Source: Sinonovacula constricta
Taxonomy: Eukaryota; Mollusca; Bivalvia; Cardiida; Solecurtidae
Direction: 5' to 3'
Length of the DNA: 64,000 nt
Assembly: GCA_007844125.1 (NCBI GenBank)
Contig: CM017563.1
Coordinates: 39,553,749 to 39,617,748 of the forward strand
In this document: in pieces, positions 1 to 14,413 of the stretch
How the letters are laid out: each line of letters starts with the position of its first letter
How positions within the stretch are numbered: position 1 is the stretch's first letter
The notes under the pieces: generated by a model
Told to the model about the DNA's origin: nothing
What the model saw: the letters and a program-made list of their open reading frames with translations, nothing else
Databases searched by the model: none
Program-made: the position numbers and the translations under genes

Positions 1-1225
1 TATGAAAAAATATGCAACGTTATTGACGATTTACCTTCGCGGCATAAATATATGTTCTAAAGGAATGATAGTGGAGGGAGGAAACTGTACTATGTAGTAA
101 TATTTCAGACTGCGCATGTTTTTACTTATATAAATGTCCTTACACAAACTTTTTAGTCCTTTTAATGATCATAAACACTTTTATAAAGGTATTATTTATA
201 TTTAAGGTATGGATTAACTACAAAAGAATAGGCGAGCCATTGAAATAATACATTTGCAATAAACACGAGATGAAAATATACATTATACTGTGTTCCTTGA
301 TGTGTCTTCTCTTGATAACATTATTTACAAAAAACACGACAATTAATGTAGTATTTACTATAAGAAATCCCCAATCCCCACATCCACGTTTCCTCTTCTT
401 AAACTAAAAAATAGTGGGTGGGGAAAGGGTGCACCATTGTGGGTACTACTAAATATAGCGTTAGGTCCTTTTATGAGCCAAAAAAGATATCGTGCACCTT
501 AGTGTTTTGTCCTTTTTGTTGTCCTCGCGTAAGTCAATGCATATTGCTCTTTAAAAGGTGAAGGTCATAAACCACGCGACTGCCATAAGGTGACATTTTC
601 AAACACAGCTGCATAGAGGATGCATGTGTTCTTGCCAAGTGGAAAAGACGCCAAAACACGGTCACACTTCCTGTCCACTAGACAAACAAGGTGTCATAAA
701 ACTGCCAACTAGCTTAATTAGTTGGGGTGTCCGCTCATGTCTTAAAATTAGGGATTCAATTAGAGTAGAACTTTATGATGGCATGAACCCTACCCACGCG
801 CATGGAGAAACATAATATCAATTTACAAAACGATATATTTTAAATTAATATATTTCTATCTTTAAATGGGTACAAAAATTAAGTACCCGGTAGGGCCCTA
901 ATTAGACCACATTTTGGCATACAACATTCAAGACATGAATGGGAAAATGAGCCGTAGCCAGGCCTCATTCAAATAGTTGCAAGTCAAGTAAAGTCAAAAG
1001 TTGTATGCAGATTCTTAATCGCGGTCCACGAATTCCGATTAATCCTATATATGTAACAGCGCATTATGGGAACTATGCATTTAGAAATAGGAATTTTGAT
1101 ACTATTGTCCAAATTTACAACATTGTTCATTATAAGATATATAACAATTAAGATTAGAAGCAGAAGAAACTTTGCTTGACAAAGAGGCAAGATAAAATAA
1201 AATACATATCCATACCCCTGTAACT
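1..1225. other. AT-rich intergenic or intronic DNA, nothing recognised
   Basis: I see no reading frame longer than about 85 codons, no RNA gene and no copy of the window's repeat families here. A 63-codon frame at 624-815 has no recognisable domain and no splice context, so I do not call it a gene. Confidence 0.6.
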
Positions 1226-1440
1226 AAAGTAATGATGATGTAAATGACGGTGCTGCTGCTGCTACTGCTGCTTCTGCTGATAATGATGACGATGATACCG
1301 ATGCTGTTTATGATTATAATGTAAATGGTAATAACGGTTACGGTGATGCTGATGCTCATGACGATTATGATGTAGATCGTGATGCCGGTGATGCTGCTTT
1401 TGATGATGATTAGTGGTGATTATATAAGTAATATGGGATC
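1226..1440. repeat. Degenerate TGN/GAT trinucleotide tract
   Basis: About 200 bases are built from interrupted triplets of the type GAT, GCT, GGT and AAT in one phase, including a short GCT run near 1250-1280. The interruptions mark it as an old microsatellite. It produces the spurious minus-strand hydrophobic frame rich in serine and isoleucine at 1102-1359. Confidence 0.75.
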
Positions 1441-2253
1441 CTGATGATGATCATGTGTGATCAGGTGAATTTAATGGCGGTAATGATTATTATGTCTTTA
1501 ATATTTATCGTGATGTAAGTTTTTATCACGGTTGTTTTATTTAACTGTCAATCGATGATTGTATACGTGCACTATTTGGCAATCTATGGTAATTCAGACG
1601 TTGAACTTTAGGATCATACTTGTCATTGGCTCTGAGTGCCGGGGAGGATGTTATTGGTTCTTGATTGGGTCACACCTTGCAATAATACATAGCATTGTTT
1701 GTTTGTTTTATGTGTAGTTGTTTTATGTTTTTTGTGTTATATGAGATGTGTTACCTTCTTTTGGTTGAGGTTTAATTTCATTAAGTAACTTTATTTTGTA
1801 CCACGCAATGCATTCTTTGTAAATGAAAAATACTTGAAGCAAGTATGTTCACACAAAAATGATTGGCAAAGTTGATCCGGGAACGGACCATGCAGCTACA
1901 AAGTAATTAGCGAAAATTCAAACTCGGGAAATGCTGCGACATTGCGCGCGCATACGTGTAATGACAGCTGTGTACACACTATCTTCATATGCCAAACAAT
2001 GAAGACTAAGAATGTCGATCCAAGGCGGATGTTAAGCTATTCATTGGAATTAATTAAAACATCAGTTTTGACAGAAACGCAATATTATAGTTAAATTGCG
2101 TGTTTTATCGTGCGGAGTGATTTTTAGTGCAGTTTCTGTTTTGACGGTACACGATGACTTGGACAACTCGTGCGGTTTCGGAACTGTAATGTACAAGTTT
2201 GATAAATACGATTTTTTGATAATAATTTATGTTATTTCTTTCTGCAGAGTACA

Positions 2254-2261
2254 TATAAAAG
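2254..2261 (+). promoter_or_regulatory. TATA-box-like motif
   Basis: TATAAAAG is followed by a locally GC-richer stretch and sits in a region (about 1900-2300) with more CpG than its surroundings. No plausible open frame or transcript start evidence follows it. In AT-rich DNA such a motif arises often by chance, so this is only a candidate. Confidence 0.15.
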
Positions 2262-2384
2262 CGCGTTTGTGTTGATAAATTGAAGACAGTTATTGTGTTC
2301 GTTTAAATTTATTTCGTACCAAGAAACGGTTGAAATGTTACTATAAATAATCGGGTGACCTAGAAACGTTTGAAGCGGTAGTGA

Positions 2385-2560
2385 AAATAACTCTACCGTT
2401 ACGAGCATTCCGATTTTTTCCGTTTCTACCGTTTCTAGCGTTCCAAGCGCTCCGGTTATAGCGTTTATACCGTTTACACCGTTTCAAGCGTTTGTAGCGC
2501 TCCGTTGCATTTCCATTTCCACTCCGTTCCGTTTCCGTTTCAACAGGAAACGAAAAACGT
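2385..2560. repeat. Degenerate minisatellite, units of about 9 bases (CCGTTTCTA-like)
   Basis: Variants of CCGTTTCTA, GCGTTTATA and GCGTTCCAA follow one another in register for about 170 bases, with unit lengths mostly 6, 9 or 15. Read on the minus strand the array gives a repetitive Arg/Asn/Lys-rich frame (2341-2646, 101 codons). That frame is explained by the repeat and need not be a protein. Confidence 0.65.
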
Positions 2561-3127
2561 TTCATTTCCTTTTTCCATCCGTTCCGTTTGTCAATTTCAT
2601 GATTTTCAGTACTGTATGTCAATGCCAGGTTAAAATAAAAATACATTAGAAAACATAAACAACACGCCTAAATTTGCTCGTTAACAACAGTCGTTTTATA
2701 AAATTCAATAACATAGTATGTGCAGACGGGAGGACAGGCTTTGGTGAATAGACAATTTTCTGAGCCGCCTAGTTGTGTTGATTGCTTAATGAATTATTAA
2801 CTCGTCGGAAATTGATTGTGAATGGTCGGGTTAGTCGGATTGCATTATTTTACCTTGTCATGTCAACGCGTTGCAGCTAGACATGCACGAGGCTTTGTAA
2901 TTACGCCCTGAAGAGTAGTTTGTTAATTTCACATGGTAAACCAATATTGGCTTATTTAACACCACTTCTTGAAATAAATTTTCTTTGTATGCATTATGTG
3001 GAGTTTTATTGACATAATACACATAATATCTAAAAGTGCATGCACCAAATCATAAGATTAAAAATAATTATCTACCAATAACTACACAAAGAAATACCAC
3101 ATAGGCATACTGAATGAATAATTATAA

Positions 3128-3285
3128 AAGTGACAAACACAAAGAGACACGACTTTACTCATGAAAATAACCTAAAGCCGTTTTGGAACAATCAGTCGGC
3201 AAAAAGACTGACTGGGGAGCTTAATCCTGGTTCGTGGGGCGCTCCATACTCACATTTTCTGAAAGGGCTTCTCACAAACAAACGT
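3128..3285 (-). mobile_element. Retroelement 3'-tail fragment
   Basis: On the minus strand it matches the tail of the element at 37857-39754 (about 39505-39690). Shared features are a GGAGCGC(T/C)CCA core, a GGNTTAAGC(A/T)CCCCAGT core, TTTTTGCCGACTGA, and downstream TGTCTC plus TTTGTCACNTTTA. No RT sequence is attached, so it is either a strongly 5'-truncated copy or a non-autonomous element that shares this tail. Confidence 0.7.
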
Positions 3286-5155
3286 AGACAATGAAACGTA
3301 TTCACCGAAAGTGCGACAAGTAATAGCAAAAAAGAAATTTCATGTACAATCTAACATTAGCTATAACTAACTATAAACATATGCACAATATATGCTCATG
3401 AGATGAAAGCATCGGCAACTTAACAGTTCCAAACGAGAGAGTAGTTTGACATTGAAAAGTCCAAGTCATGATATCTAATAATAACGTCATACCTTAAAAT
3501 GAAGTGACGTCGTATATAAAAAATTAAATGGGTAATGAAAACACGATGAAAATTATCGAAATTTGTTAATGGTATTAAGATCCAAATGTAATCATAAGCT
3601 GATTTATTAAATTGAATTTGCATTTTATATTACGTTTATGTTCCCTTGCCCATGAGGTCGGCGATTGCATTGTGTGAAAGTATTTAGCTATGATTTGTCA
3701 AAAAAAATGTCGATTTTGAAAAAAAAAAATGATAACGAATAATTATTCCAAAAAATTAAAATGTAATTCCTTATTTCTACAATGATTGAAATTCATTATC
3801 TCTTGTAAATATGCTTTTGAGAGAAGTATACTTTTTGGCATTATGAGCTAATGCAATTATTAAATTAAACCACTGTTTCTTATCCCATGCAACATCATAC
3901 AACCGCACACTATTTCAGCACGTATATGTATGTTTCTTTGTGAAGAACAAAGAAAATAACAGAGGACTGCGTATAAGTTTAGGTACATATGCAATTAAAT
4001 AAGGGACATAGGATGCACTATGTTCGCTACAGCGATCTGAATGTTACATTTGCAATTTATAAGGCTTGCTATGCAGTTCTAAGTAAAACGTTTAAGAAAT
4101 AAACAAAAAAGTTATGATTTAAGCCACTGTCAAAGCAAACCGACACATACATGAGTTTGGCGTCATTGGGTAAAATCAACCGTCAACTGGCTCGACATGC
4201 ATATCAGATTGAAACAAAGATGTTTGGTCTTTACGACACACTTCTTAGAAAGAAAATGTGTAATGCACGTCGTATCATGTTTTTTTTATTACCTCATTTA
4301 GTCCACAAATGAGACATTCATGAACATATATGTCTTTTGTCTGCCTGTTGAAATAAATCTTTTTTACAATTCTCTATCTTAAAAATAATGATATAACCCA
4401 TGTTCGTTAATGTAAAATGGGTAAAATAATTTGTGTGGTTCATAAGATATTCATTGTGTGGTTTTTAAATAGCAATTACATATTTTTATTATTATGTATT
4501 TGTGATGAACACTGTATGTGAACATAATCTCCCTCAGCCCATTGTGTTGCCCGTTGATATGACCATTGGTTAATCAAACTTTGGTTTCTTGTATCATTTG
4601 CTCATGTAAATATGTTAAGATTATGAGATACAAATCGATTTTTGTTTGATGATAGTTTTACTTCTATGTATGTAAATTATGTCATCTTGTAGGACTAATT
4701 TTAAGAACGTCTTTAAGCAGTAAAGATTAATAAATGGCGTTGAATGTTAAACTGGAATAATTGTTTTTAACAAATCAATGTTTTCGTTCACATTTGTGAC
4801 ACAATGCTTACATGTATGAAAGCACGTACAGGACTAAACGTTTTGATATAACATGTATCGAATAAATCATTTCTCCTGGTAGACTGGAAGATTATTGAAG
4901 CATGTTAACTATTTCATATAAAGCATGCGATCTATAGTACATGCATGACTACTGGGTTAAAGAGGTGTAAAAACATGGACTTAATTCACTTAAGTCTCAA
5001 ATGTGTTTTTTAAAGCATATAATTTGTAAATGTCACACATCAACGAATAATTACACTGTCATAATTTAATATGACTTTGTCTTAAGATTAATATTTCTGT
5101 AAATAGTTTGAAAAAAGTTTACTTAGAACTTGGATTATACATGAATGTGGCTGGG

Positions 5156-5272
<117 letters not shown>

Positions 5273-5734
5273 CAGGTTGATATTTAAATTTAAAGATGTC
5301 GTACTTTTTATATTAGGAAATGTATCAAAATGTTTCCCTTTTAATAGAAAATGATTTTAAGATCGATTTTTTATACGAACTTAAATTTTATTTTCAAGAA
5401 TACTTGCGTGACACTTGTTAAAGTGGATACAACAACACTTAACTGCATACAATTTAATATCATTTTCACAATAGCATTCGTCAGACTGTATTGACGTCTG
5501 ATGTTGAACACTGTATTGTGAGATTAATTTCGTTATTTCAGCAGTCTCTGCATTTATCTCAAAACTTGTGTGCTTTTCAAAATATTTGTTTTGTTTGCTT
5601 TCAATTCAATTTAATGTACAGGCTTTAAACGTTTCAGTGCTTGTTATAAGTTATTTACGGGTTCAAAATCAAATGAAATTTAATTGCTGACAGCGATTCT
5701 TATAAATTCAATGGACATTTTACATGACTAAAAC

Positions 5735-5761
5735 ACATTTCTAATGGTTAATTAGAAATGT
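5735..5761. other. Perfect 11-bp hairpin
   Basis: ACATTTCTAAT and its exact reverse complement are separated by the 5-base loop GGTTA. No adjoining U-run or gene explains it. Confidence 0.5.
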
Positions 5762-7604
5762 ATCCAAAGACATTTCAAATTCCATATTTATTGGATAGAT
5801 AAAACTATTTAATATAGAATATATAACAATGTCAAAATACAACATATATTAAAACCACCAAAACATGCACAATTCAAAGAAATATATATAGGGAAAGTTT
5901 ACAAACAATGTGATAAAAAATCAAAGAAAAACGGAGAAAGCATTAAACCAAATTTTAGCACACAATGATACAGAATGTTTCGTTGATACAAGTACGGTTA
6001 TTGGAATTAGCTCATAAGCTCTGACATTTTACATTATAATTTCTGTTTTCTCAGTAAAAGATATCAACATTCCAATAAGCAACTCATATATAGTATATGC
6101 AAACCTTAATTAATACGGATAGTCTCATTACTTCTTATTAATAAGTGTTATGAATAAATATACATCTTAAGTATTTACAGTAGTGCAAGACAATAAATAA
6201 AGGCAGATGTGTACATAAACGGAAGTGTTACACATGCTTTCGCTAGAAAAACATGTTTGGTTCCACTGGTAAATTTCATACTTCATACATTTACCAAACC
6301 CTAAATGATGTCCAATACTTTTCCACAAACCTGTTTAAGATAATTATTTACTTTAAATTAATTTTCTTTTACATATTAAACCATACTTATATGGATGGAG
6401 AAAGGGTCAAACTGTATTCTTCGTTCCCGACGCCAGTGTGCGCATGAGACACGTTTAACAATATCCAAATATGAAACTCATTTAAATTATTATTGTAAGA
6501 ACTCGTTAAGTTGCTCACGAATTACATCCTGAAATTAATTATCACTACAATATTGCGATTGATGTTATATGTAAACTACTTTACGTTTGTAAACTTAATT
6601 TTAATTTATAAATCATTATCGACGAGAACAAACTAGATCATTTTATTTTTTTTTTTCGTTCAACGCCATATCAAAAATGTTGTCTTTATCGTGTACTTCA
6701 ATAATTGAAGGGAGGTTTAAAGGAAAAAATAGCCAAATAATAACACAAGAGGAAATCCTAACAAAATATTATATAGGAATATAATTTGCATATATTTTAT
6801 AACAGTGAAAAGCATTAAAATAAGTCGGTCAAATACATTATTTTTGTGTTCTGTGGTGACAGAATAAAAGTTATTAACTTACAATTATAATTATACAATA
6901 AATATAATGTCATTAATGTTATTCTTTACACTTAAGCCTAGTTCAGTATCTAAAAGTTTAGGACCTAACAACTGCTTATTCCTTTGACTATATATTACAT
7001 TTCCTAATTGTGTCCTTAATTAAGAGCATCAGTAAATTTAATCATTTGACTGACGTATGCATACTGTCCGGATATAAATAGACATGCGATCGAAATACTT
7101 CGTATTGCGCATTTATCGAGTATATAAATACAAAATGAAACATTTTTATTTTAATAAAAATATGTTGTCATTAATCAAGTAAAGTACTTAAAATAATCCA
7201 TTTAAACAGTTATTATTGTGCCTATTTGTCCCACATTTAACAAGTATCAATTATAATTTAACATTCTACAGTTTCTAACTGAACGTTGGGGTTCAGCCCT
7301 TTCTCTAAAATGTAAATCTTGATATGCATGCATGTGTCAAACGTTTAAATTGTTTATTTGAATGAACAAAATCAATGCTTAAAAAGCCTTTGAATCAACC
7401 TTGTGTTTTATGTATTTGCATGTTCTGGGCGTGTAACAGTTTCCCGCACAACGTTTTTAAAAAAATCACTTCGATATATAGAGAACATACTCTCTATAAT
7501 CTCGCCGTATTCTAAATACATGTTAAAACTTTTATAGTCAATATTAAGATCAATGTTCATATAAAATCATTTATTAGCACTCAAATTTCAGATTTCTTAA
7601 GATC

Positions 7605-7800
7605 TGCAATCTACGGCAAGAATAAGACAATTGCTATCATTAACATATCGGCAGACCTCGCAAGACTGAACGTATTTGCTTTGAATGAATCCATGATCAT
7701 CACCTGACTGTTGCTGAGCAATTACCGATAACAGGATGCGACGTGCAGGAAAGGAGACTAATGGTGTGGGGAAACACTCACCGTTACTAGTTCAGCACGT
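7605..7800 (-). repeat. Conserved patch 1, inverted copy
   Basis: This is the best-conserved anchor of the segmental repeat. On the minus strand it matches 53025-53200 with about 18 differences in 155 aligned bases, and also matches 42537-42710 and 17030-17200. Similarity weakens towards 7890. Confidence 0.85.
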
Positions 7801-9669
7801 AAGCCAAGTTTATTCTGCAAACAAATGTAAATATTCACACTTACATTGTACTGTCACATGCGCACATAAATACTTTTGGGGAAAAGTAGTAAAGCAATCA
7901 CATCTCCAAAGTGCATATTAATGCTCAACCTTCCAGAAAGCTTGAGTGATATCGAGTTGCTAGTTTATAGCATCATGTTGCTGCCATGCAAATAGATATA
8001 TGTACATTACATACTCGACAATATTTTTGCTGCTGCATTAGTATTCCACGAATGCTAAAATAGTTTAATAAATGAAGTCCTGTAGAAGATAACTAATAAA
8101 AACAAACACGTAATCGAAGCAAAACTAACACAGATGCTTTAATGATACATGTAACTACTCAGGACCTTCTGTATTGCCATCAAATGCTCTAGAGAGTGCG
8201 TCAGTTTGCAATAACTTCCTACTTATGTCACCGTTATGGGAATGTTTTCTGTGTGTTTGACGTTAACTCATATTGTCTGTCAGTGGAACGTCGGTACCAC
8301 ATTAATATCTCTAAACTGGTCACCATTGTATCTACTTTCCTGAAAACTTTTTTTCTAATAATTTTAAATGCAAATAGAATTTATAACTTACTGTATTTCA
8401 GTGTCCCTAGCAGCATGTACAATAATAATTTATGTCTAGTCCGTACCAGATACAAAGATTATCAATACTACAATTATTTAGTATGTTTACATTGCACATT
8501 AGAAAAGTAATCGAACCGCGATAAAGTAACAAACACTGATGGTGCTGACATGATGTGTACATGCTTTTTAGTTTGTCAATTAGATTTAACTTGAAATCAA
8601 TTAAGAGCATGTACTCTAAAGCAATAAGTCAGAACCAGCTTCTGACCAGGATTTGAAAATAAATTGAATTTCAAGTATTAACAGACTGCAATTTGCATTT
8701 CTTATGTCAATGCTTTCTGTAAATATAAATGTTTTGGCTTAATGTCTAAAGTGCATATATACACACTATCTGTCAACATTGTTATTAATAGGTCTAACCT
8801 ACATATCATTGTAGTCGAGAAATTTCAGCCTACATAGCGCACACACATTCTGGTGGATATTAAATGAAATTATAAAACAAAGTATACGACTGGGAAATGT
8901 CGGCACATTTAGAATGTCGATCCCATGGTAACAAATACCCTTCGTTTAAACATTGAAACCTAAAAAATAAAACCTAAAACGTCTAAAAATCTGAGATTGA
9001 ATGCGACGTCTTTTGATTTAAAGAAGAAAACTTTTGGTAGTAAAACAATGTCCCAGCCATGTTTGATTCAGAGTTGTAAGATTTTCTTTTCATTTTATTT
9101 TCCTTAAAAAATAACACTATTTACCAATTATTATTTTTATAAAATATATATAAAGGCATTTGTTCAATTGTTGCAGTTTTTAACAATGTTAATGTTTAAT
9201 AGTATTCAATTAAATGAGTATAAGATACAACAAAAAAGTATATTGGCTATTTCACAAGTAGCATTCCTCCAAAACTGACCAAAATAATTGTATTTTCACT
9301 TTACTTTGGTTTTAATAGTTATATAAAAGCTATAATATTTAAATTAATAGATAAAGTTCAAATACGTGTTTCACATTTTAATACATATTGCACGTTTTTT
9401 CTTTAAGTTAAGGTTTCAGCAACAGCAACTAATACCTCCATTCAATATTTAAGCATTTTCAGAGATTAACTTATCTCCAGAAACTAAATCCTTTAAAAAG
9501 AGCCGCCTGAATGTGACATCAAATTATTAAAGTGGAGATTTTCATTTTTTACCCGTTTCACACAAACAAACAAAAATCATGATCATGCAACAATCCGTTT
9601 CCCTGTTCAATATCATTATTCTCCATTTAATAGGCTTTATGTGAAATGGAAAGCACTTAAACCAAAACA

Positions 9670-9692
9670 TAATAATAATAATAATAATAATA
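9670..9692. repeat. (AAT)n microsatellite
   Basis: Seven to eight uninterrupted AAT units. Confidence 0.9.
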
Positions 9693-11629
9693 AACTTTTC
9701 ATGGATTGTGTTCGATAAAATAGCTTAAATTGCAAAATAAACAACATTTATATGCCTAAAAGTTTTCACTGGTTCTTAACTGCGCACTGAGACACCCAAA
9801 GGCAAATAAAACAAAGTTAATGATATATGAATTAATGGCATGCTTTATTTCTTAAATAATTAATAACGCGGTTATTATGAGGGTCTATCGGCATTTTTGT
9901 TTAATCTATTATGATTGGTAAAATCTAATAAGAGATGGCCTATTCCATTGATGACCTACTCAATGATTTGTTCTTAATAAATACAAGTGTAGAGTTGCAA
10001 TGATCTTTTTACAAACTTTGTTGAAGTTTAAATAAAATATTCGTCCATGTTGATTAAATTATCTATTTTAAATATATGTGTTAATTATTGCTACTGTTGG
10101 GTGATTGTTTATTTTTAAACACTGATACAGGTAAACGTGCGTTGCTGACGTCTGACATATGTCTGTATGAATCTTTTGTACATCGACTTTATTATTCTCA
10201 CCTTCTATGGTACAACATTGGCTTAATGCCCTTTGTGGCTTCAGCTATTATCTAAAACAATGTTGGCATGTGTTAAGTAATAATATGTGTTAAAATATAC
10301 GAACTGCTTCAGCACTGTTTACCGTGACAAGCTAGATGTTTTAAGGCACACTCTCCACTCAAAACACTATGGCACGTTTATAAACGTAATCTGCCAGGGA
10401 TAAGGCGTCTGTTTTGAATAAAGCTGCTGTCATAGGAACAGGTTTTAATTTAAATATACTCATCTTAGCAAGAAATGCACCTCCTAAACTATACATTGTA
10501 GGTTACATTATAGCCGCAAGAATAGTGCAAAAGTAACATTCACACACACTTTGTCACCATATACTTCGACACCTTACCACTACATTAGTGTCTAGACAGA
10601 AAACAAGCGGCATTTTTATTGCATAAAGCTTAATAGGAGTTTAACCCCGTGTACGAAGGATACTTGTGTACCAAACATGACTTTGTAGACTAGATATATG
10701 AACTGTTTTCATTACACATGTAAATATACTTTATACCAACATGAGGTTATGTTTAAGCAGTGTAAGATATAATAGGTTTATAAGTTTTGGCTCATAAATT
10801 TAAAATAATGTATAAATATTGTGTTTGTATTAAAACCTCTCTAAGGCCTTTATATTCCCTTTCCAGATATATCTTGTTTTTGGTATATTATCACATGTTA
10901 GACAAATACTACTGTCAATATTATAATTTGCACCAGGCTTGGAAAAGGTTATATTTCCCAATTCTGAAGATTATTCATATGCTTTATGGCAAAGTATCCT
11001 ACCCAATCAAACTCACTCGTGATGATAAAATCAGCTTGGAAAGGGCATTCATTTTCTTTTGAGAACTGTTTAAATAAAATGGAAGTAACAAGTAATCACG
11101 CTTCACTGTTTGTCGATTACCGGAAATGCATTTCCAATGAGTTTTCGCAAGTCTTCTAAAAATATATCTTCGAGTTGATTATGTGTTATTTTTTTATTAA
11201 TGCTTTGAAATTTTCAGGAGATATGAAATAATGATGGAACGATATCGTAGAAGTGTATCAATGTCAACAGAAACATAAAGCAAATTTGATTGTTGATTGT
11301 TGAAACAAAGTTACATGTTGTAAGGTGTGTCTGATTAATGTATTTAAGCGTCGGGCAAATATAATTTCAATAAAAAGAAATGTCTAAATGTTTTGCCAAT
11401 AAATTTTTAATTTCTTCCATGAAAAGTGTTCCTAAATGTAGAAGGTTGTTGATCCTGTCAAACTTCATATTTTTAATCATTGATATTAAAAGTTACGCAA
11501 GCCATAAGCGAAAATACAAAGCAATTCGACTGCAAAGAGTGCTTGATATATCGAACTCTAAATCTTCCGATACCTTTTGCATACGGAACATTGGCACACC
11601 TTTCCATTATTGAAATACATCGCAGTCAA

Positions 11630-11791
11630 GCTTGTGGAGGAAGACCCTAAATAAAACGACTGGATTTAATCACCGTCGAACCCTAGTTGAGCTGAAATAA
11701 CTTCCCACATTAAGTCCTTAGCCCGTTGAAAGGGTCAATGATCAGAAGGGAAACAAGTAGGCGACTCTACCACCACGCCGCGGGCGTCCCC
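11630..11791 (-). mobile_element. tRNA-related SINE, copy 1
   Basis: On the minus strand the element begins GGACGCCCGCGGCGTGGTGG and continues TAGAGTCG, which resembles the 5' half of a tRNA including an A box (11764-11780). It is collinear with 47717-47880: ACTCTACCA, CACATTAAGTC and a GGAGGAAGACC/GGAGGTAGACC end occur in the same order and orientation. A GGTTCGAC motif lies further in (11685-11694), but at a spacing too long for a typical B box. I infer a Pol III-type SINE from the tRNA-like head. Confidence 0.6.
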
Positions 11792-12710
11792 AGTAACACA
11801 TTGTACATGACACAAGGAAGAAATTGTACATTTAACTTCATTTTACTTAAATAGTGTTCCATTTTTGTCAAAAATACTTAAATCTGTTTAAAAATTCTTG
11901 AAACAGGGCATACGCTTGTAACTTGTCCTAATCGTACTTAAGACCTGATTTTTGTACTAGAAGAAAAGGCTTCTTTAAGTTCCTTAGGTGCGACATTTTT
12001 ACCGAAACTAATGGGTTTCACGCCATGAAAGGTGCTTACTCCTGTGCCATGTCATTGGCATTTTAATACATTTATCTAGAAAAACCAAAGGAAGCACAAT
12101 ATTGATCGTAAGTAAGAGGGTTGCATATTTTTTTTCTAATGATGTTACTTTAATTGGTTTTGAATTAGTATTGGAACACTGCTGCATAACCATTAAAGAA
12201 TAAACACTGAAAATAAGACTTTATGAAACCTTGCAACTTATTAATTTTCTTCTAATTTTCTTAACGACATGCATACATCGATTGCAACCATTGAAGAAAC
12301 ATTTCACAAGGAAAAAGAGTTGTTACTTTTTCGGCTAAAAATGTGAACTTTCAGTTCTTGTAGAATGAAAAAAGGACGTTTTCTGCAGTTTAAATACCAT
12401 CTTACAAGGTTCTACGTTTATATACAGCTAGAGCTTTGAATCCATATCTAAATATGAAGGAAGATCAACTAGATAACGGGGACATTGATGCTTCGTAAAA
12501 AAGATTAATAAAACGTGCATCAATAAATTTATCTTGTAAAATGCCTGATTGGTATTTTTGTCTTTATACTATGAGATCTAAATACAATATTCCATGTTTA
12601 AAGTCATTCTGTTTAAAGAAAAGATCTCAACAAAAATTACCCAGGTCCAAGTCGGAATGAATGTAACGTATTTTAATACAGAATTATAAATTACTTTTTT
12701 ATATTAATAT

Positions 12711-12730
12711 ATAAAGAATGGTGCTCAACT
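12711..12730. repeat. 20-bp exact inverted repeat, left arm
   Basis: Its reverse complement occurs without mismatch at 13093-13112. It marks the inner end of inverted block D'. Confidence 0.9.
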
Positions 12731-13092
12731 TAAAAAAAATATAATATACGCAATAAGATTACATAGATGCTCATTTGGCTATTTCTCATATAAACAAAGA
12801 TGCACTGAGATTTTTTTTCGGCTGAAATAAATAGAGTTAGTGTATCCGTGCTTAGCACATAGGTGTTAAATAAGTAAATCGACTAAAGCATCATGTACGG
12901 TCATGAAAAATCAGCGTCCTTAACATACAGTAGTAAATATCAACCGTCTTAACGGTGTGTTGACATAGTTAATATCACAAAATAAAGCCTTTTAAATTGA
13001 TACAAATTCTGCTTACCACATTTCACAAGCAAACCCCTTTTAACTTATCTTGCCATTAGGTGCCTTTTGTCGAAAATGACATCCCCTTAGGT
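12731..13092. other. Spacer between head-to-head repeat blocks
   Basis: These 362 AT-rich bases lie between the exact 20-bp inverted arms. I see no open frame and no match to the start of blocks B or C. Confidence 0.5.
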
Positions 13093-13112
13093 AGTTGAGC
13101 ACCATTCTTTAT
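13093..13112. repeat. 20-bp exact inverted repeat, right arm
   Basis: It is the exact reverse complement of 12711-12730 and marks the start of block A. Confidence 0.9.
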
Positions 13113-14306
13113 AGGAAACACAGCAGAGGCATTAAACGTTAGAACGATGATACATGATATTAAAACAGTAGAATATTAACTGTTGTTTTTCGTTGACGAT
13201 TCCAAGACGATATGTTCCGGTGCTATAATGAATGAATTTAATACGCTTCATAGTTTCATAAAGTATTATTTTAAATGTTACTGTTCTATGTTAACGTTCT
13301 ATTGTAATGAAACGCATTGGAAAAAGTCCAACGCGACAAACTAAATAAAAAGAAACAATTAGTCAGGCCTCTTATTTTATTTTTAAACGCAATGGAACTA
13401 ATGCTTTCTATGTGTTCCTATTTATATGTTTTATAATGACAATGACATCTAACTTGAGTGTGCATCACGAGGGTGTGAAACTCATTAGACGTTTCGCACG
13501 CTAAGATTTAAAAGAAGCTTATTTACAACTCTCAAAATACAGTTCTTAAGTACCAACGGACAGTTAAATTAATATGACTTGTTTCGAATAAATGTATAAA
13601 AAGATTAATATTATTAACTATTAAATGAAACTGTAGTTACGTAATAAGGCAGTACATTGTATTGTTCTGTTTTAGGTAATATTTTTTATAAAAAAGCTAA
13701 GAGCGGATTTAGATTTCGATTTATCAAGAAGTATTTTTAATCGTACTGTTTGTTTTTTTTTTCTTAATGTTTTGCGTCACTATTAATCTAAACAGAAACA
13801 CAAGTGTAAAATTTCATGGCATGAACATGTTCAACAACTTTCTACATGTAGGAGCAAATTTCCTAGAAGAATCGGAAACTCATCGGGGAAACATTCTTCC
13901 CGTCCTGTAAAAATGATGAAAATTGAGGACGTTGTTAGTGTTGTTTGCAATAAGCTTAAATCTATTTATCAAAAACACCTGACAACACGTACCCACACGA
14001 TTTCGTTCTCTCATTATGACTTATTGGATAAAAATGTCCTACCGTAAATAACACTTGAACACATAATCATCGCATGCACGATATTGTTTATTTTAATAAA
14101 TAACATTTCATGTGACGAGCGAAGACTCATTGGAAATGCTCTTCCGGTGACGGACAAAAAAGTGAAGCTTTACTTCCATTTTATTTTCCCGTTCTTATTT
14201 GTGCAGGCTGATAGTAGAATCACGTGTTATGTTATTTTGAATATAAATAACCCTCGTTGAAAGTACAATAATTGGTCTTACACAATCTTATGAATAATCA
14301 CCAACA

Positions 14307-14308
<2 letters not shown>

Positions 14309-14392
<84 letters not shown>

Positions 14393-14413
14393 ATAATAAT
14401 AATAATAATAATT
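14309..14413. repeat. (TA)n followed by (AAT)n
   Basis: About 78 bases of alternating AT run into about 26 bases of AAT units. Confidence 0.95.
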
